A stretch of DNA of 64,000 nt from Orbaceae bacterium BiB (GTDB taxonomy: Bacteria; Pseudomonadota; Gammaproteobacteria; Enterobacterales; Orbaceae), in assembly GCA_036251205.1 (NCBI GenBank), contig CP133958.1, positions 186,001 to 250,000 of the forward strand, written 5' to 3'. How positions within the stretch are numbered: the stretch's first letter is position 1; every line of letters starts with the position of its first letter. The notes beneath the pieces were generated by a model, which made no database searches, was not told the DNA's origin, and saw nothing but the letters and a program-made list of their open reading frames with translations. Both the position numbers and the translations under genes were made by a program. Shown one piece after another: positions 22,826 to 30,746 of this stretch.

Positions 22826-23653
22826 ATGAAAAAACTATTAACGTTATTCGCATCATTGATATTTATAACGGGCTTAGTCGGTTGTGACAAAACAGATAAT
22901 ACGACAGATCCCCAACAAAAAACGATAATTACTGTTGGTACTTCTCCTGGTCCCTATAGTGAGCTTTTTTTAACCGCTATTAAGCCAATTTTAGAAAAAG
23001 AAGGTTATAGTATTAAAGCAGTCGATTTTTCTAACTTACGTTTAGCTGATATCGCTTTAAATGATGGTGATATTGATGTTAATGTTGATCAGCACACCGC
23101 CTATTATCAAGATTTTAACACTAATACTAATGGTGATTTAATTAGTATTACGCAAATTCCAACAGTTCCAGCCGGATTATATGCTGGTCAAAAAACATCA
23201 TTATCAGCCGTTGCACAAGGTGATAAAGTTGCTATTCCACAAGATCCATCAAATGCAGCAAGAGCTTATGCTTTATTACAAAAGGCAGGCTGGATTACGT
23301 TAAAACCGGGTACTGAAATTACCAAAGCAACAGCTAACGATATTGCTAATAATAAATATGGTATTGATATTATTGAGATGGATTCAGCAACTATACCTCG
23401 CTCACTTGCTGATTTGGCTTATGCCGTTATTCCAGGAAGTGTCGCTTACGCCGCTGGTGTTGATATTAATGGTAATTTGTTACAAGAAGATTTACTTGAG
23501 CACTTAATTCTTGTTGCTACGGTTAAAGCGACTAATAAATATACTCCATGGGCTAAGGCAATTGTTGCTGCTTATCACTCTGACGAGTTTAAACAGTACT
23601 TACAGCAACATAACCAAAATCATTATTGGTTTGTTCCAGAGTCTTTACAATAA
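22826..23653 (+). CDS. metQ: Methionine-binding lipoprotein MetQ
   Basis: Substrate-binding part of the D/L-methionine ABC importer. The 275-residue precursor has a signal peptide ending in the lipobox GLVGC, so it is anchored in the inner membrane facing the periplasm. Typical MetQ/NlpA motifs are seen: VGTSPGPYSELF, VDQHTAYYQDF and AIPQDPSNAARAYALLQKAGW. It is followed by metN and metI. In E. coli the order is metN-metI-metQ; here the binding protein is first. A stable hairpin lies between metQ and metN. I see no clear repeats of the MetJ box upstream. Confidence 0.94.
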   Translation: MKKLLTLFASLIFITGLVGCDKTDNTTDPQQKTIITVGTSPGPYSELFLTAIKPILEKEGYSIKAVDFSNLRLADIALNDGDIDVNVDQHTAYYQDFNTNTNGDLISITQIPTVPAGLYAGQKTSLSAVAQGDKVAIPQDPSNAARAYALLQKAGWITLKPGTEITKATANDIANNKYGIDIIEMDSATIPRSLADLAYAVIPGSVAYAAGVDINGNLLQEDLLEHLILVATVKATNKYTPWAKAIVAAYHSDEFKQYLQQHNQNHYWFVPESLQ

Positions 23654-23662
23654 CTAATTGAT

Positions 23663-23690
23663 GGCATTTATGATTAATACCATAAATGCC
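23663..23690 (+). promoter_or_regulatory. Intercistronic hairpin between metQ and metN
   Basis: Perfect 10-bp inverted repeat GGCATTTATG / CATAAATGCC with an 8-base loop and no U tract after it. In ABC importer operons such hairpins stabilise the upstream binding-protein mRNA or partly attenuate transcription, giving excess binding protein. That role is inferred. Confidence 0.6.
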
Positions 23691-23723
23691 TATGATTAAT
23701 ATCGCAAAAGATAATTCAATAAT

Positions 23724-24785
23724 ATGATTAAATTACAAAATATAAATGTCATTTTTTATGATAAAAATAATACCGAATTGCATGCGGTTAATGATGTCTC
23801 CTTATCGATAAATAAAGGCGAAATATTTGGTATCGTTGGTTATAGTGGTGCCGGCAAGTCCACACTTGTTCGCGTTATTAATCTTTTGCAAAAACCAAGT
23901 GATGGTCAAGTTATTGTTGATGGACAACAATTGTTATCATTAAACGCAGCACAGTTACGCCAAGCAAGAAAAAAAATTGGTATGATTTTTCAACATTTCA
24001 ATTTAATGAATTCACGCACTGTTTATGGCAATATTTTATATCCATTACGTGATTCTCGGCTATCAGCTAATGAAAAAGAGCAAAAAATTAATCAGCTACT
24101 TGAGTTAGTTGGCTTATCGGAAAAACGTGATTTTTACCCATCACAGTTATCAGGTGGACAAAAACAACGAGTAGCCATTGCCAGAGCACTGGCTAATGAT
24201 CCCAATGTATTGCTGTGTGATGAAGCAACCAGCGCATTAGATCCAAAAACCACACAATCTATTTTGAAGTTATTAAAAGAGCTAAATCAACGCTTAAATT
24301 TAACAATAGTGTTGATTACTCATGAAATGCAAGTCGTGAAAGAGATTTGTCAGCGTGTGGCGGTTATGGAACGCGGTAAAGTGATTGAGCAAAATGATAT
24401 TGTTAGTATGTTTAGTCATCCACAGCAGTTATTAACGCAAGATTTTATTCGTACAGCATCAAATATAGAACAAGCTTATGAGGCTATTTTTAATCATCCA
24501 TTATTAGCGGGCCAATTAAAAAATCAGAATTTATTTGAACTGCATTTTACCGGGAATAATATGTTTGCCCCTTTTATTAGTCAGCTCTACCAACAGTATC
24601 AGATTGAAACTACGATTTTATATAGTAATTTGGAAATTATTGATAATCAGCCAGTCGGCAGTTTAATTGTCATGTTTAAGGGACAAGATCAAGCAATGGC
24701 TGAAGTGGAGTATTTTCTAAATAAACAAAATATTTCTTTGAGTCGACTCAATTCACTGCAAAACGAAAATTATTATTCAATTTAG
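23724..24785 (+). CDS. metN: Methionine ABC transporter ATPase MetN
   Basis: ATPase subunit of the methionine importer (353 residues, E. coli 343). Walker A is GYSGAGKST, the ABC signature LSGGQKQRVAIARAL, Walker B VLLCDEATSALD, and the switch His is in LITHEM. The C-terminal NIL/ACT-like domain (about 260-350) is the regulatory domain that binds methionine and inhibits transport when the cell is replete. Cytoplasmic, docking on MetI. The gene precedes metI by 12 bases. Confidence 0.96.
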   Translation: MIKLQNINVIFYDKNNTELHAVNDVSLSINKGEIFGIVGYSGAGKSTLVRVINLLQKPSDGQVIVDGQQLLSLNAAQLRQARKKIGMIFQHFNLMNSRTVYGNILYPLRDSRLSANEKEQKINQLLELVGLSEKRDFYPSQLSGGQKQRVAIARALANDPNVLLCDEATSALDPKTTQSILKLLKELNQRLNLTIVLITHEMQVVKEICQRVAVMERGKVIEQNDIVSMFSHPQQLLTQDFIRTASNIEQAYEAIFNHPLLAGQLKNQNLFELHFTGNNMFAPFISQLYQQYQIETTILYSNLEIIDNQPVGSLIVMFKGQDQAMAEVEYFLNKQNISLSRLNSLQNENYYSI

Positions 24786-24797
24786 CGGAGCCATAAA

Positions 24798-25478
24798 ATG
24801 TATTCTTTATTTGCCGATTATTTTCCTAATGTTGTGATGATGCCTGATAAATTTGTGCAAAGCACGCTTGAAACAATTTATATGACTTTTTTGTCGGGGT
24901 TGATTGGCGGATTAGCCGGCGTTCTCTTAGCGGTTATTTTAGTCGCGACGAAGTCAGAAGGGGTTCTAGAGAATAAAACTTGTTACCGAGTTTTAGATAA
25001 ATTAATTAATTTATTTCGTTCAATTCCATTTATTATTTTATTAGCACTGATTTATCCTATAACACGATTTATTGTTGGAACAACAGTCGGACTGAATGCT
25101 GCATTAGTGCCATTAACACTTGGATTTGCCCCATTTTTTGCTAGACAGATTCAAAATGCATTATTGGAGGTCGATGAAGGAATTGTTGAAGCCGCGAAAT
25201 CAATGGGCTCATCACCGTTTGAAATTTTAATTCATGTCTATTTGAAAGAGGGATTACCGGCAATTATTAGAGCATCAGCTGTTAGTATTATTAGTTTAAT
25301 TGGCTTAACGGCGATGGCCGGTGCTGTTGGTGCAGGTGGACTTGGTAGTTTAGCAATTAATATTGGTTATAATGGCTTTAAAAATGATGTGGCGGTAATG
25401 AGTACATTAATTATTTTAGTCATTGTATTTATCACTCAGTGGTTTTGTAATTTTTTAATTAAGAAAGTCAGTCACTAA
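24798..25478 (+). CDS. metI: Methionine ABC transporter permease MetI
   Basis: Inner-membrane permease (226 residues, about five helices) of the MetNIQ importer. It has the N-terminal STLETIYMTFLSGLIGG and the coupling-helix EAA loop IVEAAKSMGSSPFEIL, which contacts MetN. Length and motifs match E. coli MetI (217). Last gene of the metQNI unit; a hairpin terminator follows at 25520. Confidence 0.95.
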   Translation: MYSLFADYFPNVVMMPDKFVQSTLETIYMTFLSGLIGGLAGVLLAVILVATKSEGVLENKTCYRVLDKLINLFRSIPFIILLALIYPITRFIVGTTVGLNAALVPLTLGFAPFFARQIQNALLEVDEGIVEAAKSMGSSPFEILIHVYLKEGLPAIIRASAVSIISLIGLTAMAGAVGAGGLGSLAINIGYNGFKNDVAVMSTLIILVIVFITQWFCNFLIKKVSH

Positions 25479-25519
25479 TCATAATTGAATATATCATCCT
25501 AATTAGTTAGCTTAATAGT

Positions 25520-25541
25520 GAGGCGCGTATTTACGCGTCTC
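25520..25541 (+). terminator. Hairpin at the end of metQNI
   Basis: Stem GAGGCGCGTA / TACGCGTCTC (one G-T pair) with a tight loop, then ATCTTTCGTT. GC-rich for this genome. The U tract is weak. Confidence 0.65.
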
Positions 25542-25584
25542 ATCTTTCGTTATAAAAGGTGACTAAATAGAAGATAAATGACTT

Positions 25585-25827
25585 TTAACCTAATTTAATC
25601 ATAACTTTTTTAGCAATGCCTTTTTCTTCAACTATCATTTCACTTAGATAGGGTTCATTTTGTTTACTCGCGGCGATAATTTTTTGAAAATCAAAGCCAT
25701 TTTGTTTAAGTGATGTAAATGCAGAATTGGGTAAAATCGTATTTAAAATAGTGATAAATGCGACAGGAACAACAAATGTTTCATCAAGTCTATTTTGGAG
25801 AAATTTTTCAATAATTAATTTTTTCAT
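25585..25827 (-). CDS. Small protein of unknown function downstream of the TetR gene
   Basis: An 80-residue basic protein with no membrane segment, signal peptide or recognised domain. The ATG at 25827 has a GAGG ribosome site 5 bases upstream, which favours it over an upstream in-frame codon. It starts about 30 bases after the TetR-family stop codon on the same strand, so it is probably the second gene of that transcript and controlled by that repressor. I cannot name a function. Confidence 0.6.
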   Translation of the reverse strand: MKKLIIEKFLQNRLDETFVVPVAFITILNTILPNSAFTSLKQNGFDFQKIIAASKQNEPYLSEMIVEEKGIAKKVMIKLG

Positions 25828-25857
25828 ATTGCCTCTCATCATTCTACTGTTATGGTG

Positions 25858-26490
25858 CTAATGTTTTTTTATACTAGATTTTAATGCATTAATCATTGAA
25901 CCATCTTTAGCTGCCAAGGTGCGTTCAATAAGTGTGAACATCGCATGATAACGGGCTTGTTGTTCTTCATTCGTCCAGTTAAAAACCCCTTCACCAAATA
26001 AAAAAAGTGAACCAGCTAAAATAAATTGTACAGTACTGAGTGGATCATCAACGTGAAATCTTTTCTCTTGATTGCCTTGTGTTATGACATCAGCTAATAT
26101 CGGTCCAAAGAGTTGTACTATTTTAATATTAATACGGTCATGTAATGCTCTATTTTCAGGTAAATGCATACTATTCACGACATCATGTTTTTCATTTTTT
26201 AAGCTATTTTGTTTGTTAATAATAACGGCTAACTTTTCGATTGCGTTTAATTTTTTATCATTAGTAATTTGCCGCGCTTCCATCACCATATCATTAACTA
26301 ATTGTTCTGTGAGCGCTTCAAGGATCTCCTCTTTCGATTTGAAGTAATGATAAAAGGTTCCCTTAGCAATCCCTGCTTGGCGTACAATTTCATCAACGGC
26401 AGTTTTAGCATAGCCCTTTGTTTGAAATAGCTGATTGGCAACTGATAAGATTTCAGCACGACGTACATCAGGATTTTTCACTATTCGCAT
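25858..26490 (-). CDS. TetR/AcrR-family transcriptional repressor
   Basis: A 210-residue repressor with the TetR helix-turn-helix near the N-terminus (AVDEIVRQAGIAKGTFYHYFKSKEEIL, residues about 29-55) and a variable C-terminal ligand-binding domain. A perfect 7-bp-arm palindrome at 26533-26547, 43 bases upstream of its start, is a very likely operator, so it should repress itself and the 80-residue gene downstream. The ligand is unknown. No efflux pump or enzyme gene lies next to it, which is unusual for this family. Confidence 0.9.
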   Translation of the reverse strand: MRIVKNPDVRRAEILSVANQLFQTKGYAKTAVDEIVRQAGIAKGTFYHYFKSKEEILEALTEQLVNDMVMEARQITNDKKLNAIEKLAVIINKQNSLKNEKHDVVNSMHLPENRALHDRINIKIVQLFGPILADVITQGNQEKRFHVDDPLSTVQFILAGSLFLFGEGVFNWTNEEQQARYHAMFTLIERTLAAKDGSMINALKSSIKKH

Positions 26491-26532
26491 TTTTTTACAC
26501 CATTTTGTTAGATGGTTAAATTATATTCTATA

Positions 26533-26547
26533 GACCGACCGTCGGTC
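26533..26547. promoter_or_regulatory. Palindromic operator for the TetR-family repressor
   Basis: GACCGAC-C-GTCGGTC, a perfect palindrome with 7-bp arms around a central C, in an otherwise AT-rich promoter region. This is the typical size and form of TetR-family operators. Confidence 0.75.
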
Positions 26548-26689
26548 AATGTATTGATATTGATAAATATGATCAATGGCAAGCTGAAATAGAGAGTTCA
26601 CGAGAAGTTAAATTATAATGGGCTCAATTTGAAATAGGTGATAATTTTGCTAACAGTATAGCTACATTTTTAATATTGATGTGTTTAAA

Positions 26690-27121
26690 CTATTTTTTAC
26701 TACGCTTAACGTGTGTGGCCATAACGGGTAGCGTTTTAACTTCTTCTACTTCTGCCATTTGCATTAACATATTTTTTATTTCATATAATCGGCAGTGTTC
26801 AATTGTAGCAATACGAGCAATACTATCTACTGAACCATATAAACTTTCAAAAATAAAATCCTCTTTAATCGAACATAATTTATCAAAAATGATATCACAA
26901 TTACAACCATCTGATTTAATTAATAATATTGAATAAGCTTTTTCTAAAGTATGTTCAATAGTAAACCGTTTAATTGTGCCGTCATCAATCATCTGATTAA
27001 TTCTTTTATTGACAGCACTGCGCGATAAATTAACGGTATCTGCAATTTCTTGATAGCTACGTCGGGAGTCTTCAGTAAGCAACTGTAATATTTTAGTATT
27101 GATATTATCGAGTTTCTTCAT
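26690..27121 (-). CDS. Lrp/AsnC-family regulator
   Basis: A 143-residue regulator with an N-terminal winged helix-turn-helix (SYQEIADTVNLSRSAVNKRINQMIDDGTIKRF, about 22-54) and a C-terminal RAM-like effector domain. Family members bind amino acids and usually control their own gene and amino-acid metabolism or export. A Cys-rich spot (DGCNCD) in the effector domain is unusual for the family. No structural target gene is adjacent; the divergent neighbour is a 112-residue unknown gene. Confidence 0.85.
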   Translation of the reverse strand: MKKLDNINTKILQLLTEDSRRSYQEIADTVNLSRSAVNKRINQMIDDGTIKRFTIEHTLEKAYSILLIKSDGCNCDIIFDKLCSIKEDFIFESLYGSVDSIARIATIEHCRLYEIKNMLMQMAEVEEVKTLPVMATHVKRSKK

Positions 27122-27328
27122 GGTGATGGACTTTATTATTTATGTTATTTTGGCAAAATTATAAAGGAATTGATTATAGATAAAAGAGACAAATTGTTTA
27201 AGTAATAAAATGACACCACTATTTCACAAATTGACGATTAAATACCTAATTTTAACTCGTTATTATCCACTTTTTATTTTAACTAATTTAGTAAGCTAAT
27301 AATCTATTTTATTTTCTTTGGGGAGCGG

Positions 27329-27667
27329 ATGATGAATGCATTAATTGTAAATCCCGATATGAATGGTAAGACTATTCGACAGCGTTTGCAAAAATTAGGC
27401 GTACAGTGCGATGTATTTTTGGGAGAACAACCGGATTATTTATTAGATTATGGTGATAAAAAAAACTATCGAAAATACTATTTATCATTAGATGAAATAA
27501 TGAGTTGTGCTAATAAGCTAAATTATCAATTGGTTATTGCTGGTTCCCCTTTAGCAAAAAGGTATTGTGATTCGATTATTAAACAACTTGGTTTACAAGG
27601 TACCGTTATTATAAATGAGCAGGTAGTATCAACAAATACACGCTATAAGATTGTCTCTTGGCGATGA
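27329..27667 (+). CDS. Hypothetical 112-residue protein
   Basis: I do not recognise this protein. It starts after a strong GGGGAGCGG ribosome site, so it is probably translated. It looks like a small soluble alpha/beta domain: a first strand NALIVNPDM, helix IRQRLQKLGVQ, strand CDVFLG, then a second alternating set ending TVIINEQVV. It has two Cys residues and no signal peptide. It lies divergent from the Lrp/AsnC regulator and may be its target. A hairpin follows its stop. Confidence 0.6.
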   Translation: MMNALIVNPDMNGKTIRQRLQKLGVQCDVFLGEQPDYLLDYGDKKNYRKYYLSLDEIMSCANKLNYQLVIAGSPLAKRYCDSIIKQLGLQGTVIINEQVVSTNTRYKIVSWR

Positions 27668-27687
27668 AATAACTGATTTTAAATTGC

Positions 27688-27721
27688 TTGATAGACTCAC
27701 ATCAATTTGTGAGCCTATCAA
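27688..27721. terminator. Hairpin between convergent genes
   Basis: Inverted repeat TTGATAGACTCACA / TGTGAGCCTATCAA (13 of 14 pairs) with a 6-base loop, between the ends of two convergent genes. It is probably a shared terminator, although the flanking U tracts are short. Confidence 0.6.
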
Positions 27722-27729
27722 TAAAATAG

Positions 27730-28482
27730 CTATTTCCCTTTTTCGATATAGCTCATATCGCCAATACTTTCAACGATAAATTTACCTTCATCAGTATAGC
27801 GAATCTTGGTAACACTCGCATTTCCAAGTTGTGTTTTAATTGGTGTATCGGTCATTTCATTAATCATCGCTAAAATGGCCATACCATGAGAGACGATTAA
27901 GACATTACCACCACCTTGTTCTTGAGCTGCTTTAGCAATCGTGGTTAATGACTCTTGCATACGATTTTTTACCTGCTGATAACTTTCAGCATCACCAGAT
28001 TGTTCAACCGCCTTAAGCGCATCCATCATTTTATCGATAGTAATTTTGCCTGCAGCAAAGTCATTCATTAGTTCTCGATCTGAGACATAACCTAAATGTT
28101 TCGCAGCTGGTCCCCACATATTAGGATCTAAATCACCTTCAAACAGCCCAAAACAGGTTTCACGCAATCCTTCCATTTCGATAATATCAACATTATCTCC
28201 TTTAGACTCTAAAATGACGCGGGCTGTCTGTCTTGCTCGACCCAGATCACTAGAGTAAACAGCAATAAAATCGGTGCCTTTTAATCCTTTACCTAGTTGT
28301 TGAGCAACTTCAATACCAGGCTTGGTTAATGGGGTATCTGACCAACCTTGTACACGATGGGTTGTATTAAACATAGTTTTGCCATGGCGAGTGACGTATA
28401 AGTAGACATCGGCTGCAAAAGCATTCGACATTGTGAAAATAAACACAAAAGCTACACTGATTGATTTATATAATGTTTTCAT
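27730..28482 (-). CDS. Periplasmic histidine phosphatase (phosphoglycerate-mutase fold)
   Basis: A 250-residue secreted phosphatase. The signal peptide ends at about AFA (residue 23). The catalytic motif is VTRHGKTMFNTTHRVQGW, with the phospho-accepting His in RHG; the second catalytic His is in VSHGMA. This is branch 1 of the histidine phosphatase superfamily. Export suggests scavenging of phosphate from sugar phosphates or other organophosphates in the periplasm. A second, broken paralogue lies at 29406-29881, with a porin pseudogene between them, suggesting a nutrient-scavenging cluster. Substrate unknown. Confidence 0.87.
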   Translation of the reverse strand: MKTLYKSISVAFVFIFTMSNAFAADVYLYVTRHGKTMFNTTHRVQGWSDTPLTKPGIEVAQQLGKGLKGTDFIAVYSSDLGRARQTARVILESKGDNVDIIEMEGLRETCFGLFEGDLDPNMWGPAAKHLGYVSDRELMNDFAAGKITIDKMMDALKAVEQSGDAESYQQVKNRMQESLTTIAKAAQEQGGGNVLIVSHGMAILAMINEMTDTPIKTQLGNASVTKIRYTDEGKFIVESIGDMSYIEKGK

Positions 28483-28562
28483 AATATCTTCCTAATATTG
28501 TTGTGCTCAAAATTATTAAATTCATTGTTGTTATTAAAGTAAATTAAAGCGATATTCGATAA

Positions 28563-29284
28563 TTACTTCACCAGATAATCTTCTGCTTCACCATAGTTAT
28601 AAGTTATAAAAAGATCTTTATCTTTATAAGTTAAGCCGCTTGTAAATATATAATCAATATCTTGTTTATCTTTAGTTTGAAACTTAGTCTTATTTGGTGA
28701 GTCACGATTAAGTGAACTTGTCACATAAGCGGTATCTAATGTTAGATTTTCATAAACAAATGTACCGCTATAACCTAAATAACTATTTTGTGTTAAACTG
28801 TTTGATGCGGTTAATACACCATAATTTTTTAAAATTTGCCAACCATATTTACCATTGAATTTTAAGCTATCGTTACCCAATTTAATTTTGACATAACGTT
28901 GTCCAATTTTCTCAAATCCTTTAGCGTTATCTTTGTTAAAACCAGAACCATCATTATAGAGTATCCCTCGGGTGAGAAGTAATCACTAGCACCTAGTTTT
29001 ATGACTCCCGTAAAGGTCGCATCAAAGCCGATGAAATCAAGAAAATAACCAGATTTATAATTAATACCAAATGCCTGTCCCCAAGCATTATGGACTTCTT
29101 TTGGATTTGATTCGTTTTCTTTTAAATATTTCCAATAATTTCGAGCAGATAAATCAATTTTAGTATCTTTAAAAAATGGCCCAGCTGCTAAAGTATCTAA
29201 CAGTTCATAGTGTGTATTTTCGGTTGCATAGGCCGATAAACTTATAATAATTAATCCCAACAGCGTTATTTTTTGTTTTTTCAT
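28563..29284 (-). pseudogene. OprD-type outer-membrane porin, frameshifted and truncated
   Basis: The reading frame starts with a signal peptide (LIIISLSAYA) and then shows strand patterns like OprD-family substrate-specific porins (IDLSARNYWKYL, WGQAFGINYKSGYFLDFIGFDATFTGVIKLG, DYFSPEG). A one-base loss near 28965-28970 shifts the frame; the continuation is the next frame (YVKIKLGNDSLKFNGKYGW and onward). It ends at 28563 after about 240 codons, while OprD-type porins have about 400, so the C-terminal half is also missing. Upstream lies a LicT-type RAT/terminator (29308-29377), so the gene was once controlled by sugar-responsive antitermination. Confidence 0.75.
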
Positions 29285-29307
29285 ATTTTCTATTCCATAA
29301 AAATAAA

Positions 29308-29354
29308 AAAACCTAAATAACGCAATAAGTTGTTTATTGCGTTATTTAGGTTTT
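29308..29354 (-). terminator. Conditional terminator controlled by a LicT/BglG-type antiterminator
   Basis: A perfect 21-bp inverted repeat (29308-29328 with 29334-29354, 5-base loop), followed on the minus strand by TTTTATTTTT. It lies between the RAT element and the porin start at 29284. Its 5' arm overlaps the 3' part of the RAT (29348-29354), so the two RNA structures exclude each other, as in bgl/lic systems. Confidence 0.9.
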
Positions 29355-29377
29355 GCCTGCGATTGCAGTAACAATCC
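29348..29377 (-). promoter_or_regulatory. Ribonucleic antiterminator (RAT) of LicT/BglG type
   Basis: On the minus strand the sequence runs GGATTGTTACTGC, loop AATC, GCAGGCAAAACC, then TAAAT. This agrees almost base for base with the known RAT bound by LicT- and BglG-family antiterminators, including the two asymmetric internal loops. Protein binding here would block the overlapping terminator and allow transcription into the porin gene. The likely regulator gene, 0.5 kb upstream, has lost its second PRD domain. Confidence 0.9.
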
Positions 29378-29405
29378 TATTTATGATTTTAATTTAAAGT
29401 ATAAA

Positions 29406-29881
29406 TTACTTATTTATTAAAGCTTGTTTACCTTTATTGACATATTCCATACTACCAATTTCATCAACATGGTATTGGCCATTTTTATAGGTAATTTTAA
29501 TTACTGTAGCGTTACTTAATGGTTTATTTTTATCTATATTATCGGTTAAATCAGAAATCATGACTTGCATTGACATGCCTGATGACACGGCAAGTATATT
29601 TCTATCGCCATTTTTAAGTGCATTTTTAACGATAGTATCAAGTGCTGCCTGAGTTCTTGCTTTCACTTGATCATAATTTTCAGCTAATCCTTTGGAATCA
29701 ACTTTAGCAATCGGATCAATGATAGCTTTTATTGGTAGTTTTCCTGCTTTATAGTCATCAAAGTAAGCCTTTGTAGATTTGTAACCTAGTAATTTCATAC
29801 TATCTGAAACTATTTTAGCATTAGGTCCGCCTTCATAACCGCCATAAAAGACTTCCCGCAGTCCTTTCATTTCGATTGATA
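29406..29881 (-). pseudogene. C-terminal fragment of a second histidine phosphatase
   Basis: About 155 codons that align with residues about 95-250 of the intact phosphatase at 27730 (compare EMKGLREVFYGGYEG with EMEGLRETCFGLFEG, and ends GSMEYVNKGKQ with GDMSYIEKGK). The N-terminal part with the signal peptide and RHG motif is absent. In its place the upstream sequence is the antiterminator gene. The second catalytic His region reads AVSSGMS where the intact paralogue has IVSHGMA, so that His is also lost. An inactive remnant made by a deletion. Confidence 0.85.
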
Positions 29882-30481
29882 GGTTAAACTTTCTTCATCG
29901 TACTCAAATTTAAAGTGATATTTTACAATATTCAATATTTCACGCATGATCTTAGTCATGGTCATAATATTGGGCATAGTATCATTTAACTGTGCATTGA
30001 TGATATGAAAGGTAATGAATCCTGCTTCATCTTCAGGTAATTCAATATTAAGCCGTTGTTTTATGACATTTAATGCATATTCACCAATTTTAAACTCTTT
30101 CGGATAGAACTTTTTAATTTCCCACAAAAAACCGTTAGGAATATCAAATCCCTGTTTATGTCTTTCGATTGCAAAATGAATATGATCGGTAAGCGAAATA
30201 TAGATACTGTCTTGTAATTTTTCACCGACAATTGTTTTGGCATAGTTAATGATAATTTCACTGACAGTGATGATCTCAATTGGTATTTCAGATAATAATT
30301 CAGCAAATTTAGGAAATGTCTCTTGGTTGCTAAGTGAAAACTGTTTTTCAATTAAAGATTCATCAATTGTATCTCCTTCTTTTTTCTTAAAACCGACGCC
30401 TCTTCCCATGACGATGAGTTCTTTACCTGAGTTATTAAGCGTTACAATAACATTGTTGTTTAATATTTTATGAACTTTCAT
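29867..30481 (-). pseudogene. LicT/BglG-family antiterminator, truncated in PRD2
   Basis: The gene starts at the ATG at 30481 with an intact RNA-binding CAT domain (KVHKILNNNVIVTLNNSGKE, residues about 1-56). A PRD1 domain follows (conserved His in SLTDHIHFAIER, and DEAGFITFHIINAQLND). PRD2 stops after about 30 residues (IVKYHFKFEYDEESL), where family members continue for about 75 more. The junction at about 29880 runs straight into the histidine phosphatase fragment, so a deletion removed PRD2 and the phosphatase N-terminus. The RNA-binding domain could still be made. Without PRD2, control by the phosphotransferase system would be altered or lost. Confidence 0.85.
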
Positions 30482-30746
30482 GATTTTTTTAAGAAAATAG
30501 AGAATAAATTTAGCTGCTAATATTATGGTTATATCTATTAATATGCAAAGTATAAATATAAAATTATGTGATTTAGCTCCGATTTTTTTATTAATAATAT
30601 CCAATATTGCAGGTGGATAATACCTATTAACCATATAATTTCTTGTATTTTCAGTATAAAATAGCAGCAAAAAAGATGGTTAAATTGTTCATTCATCGTT
30701 ATGCTAATAGTTAATAGGTTGTTTTGATACGGGGATTTATGTCGCT

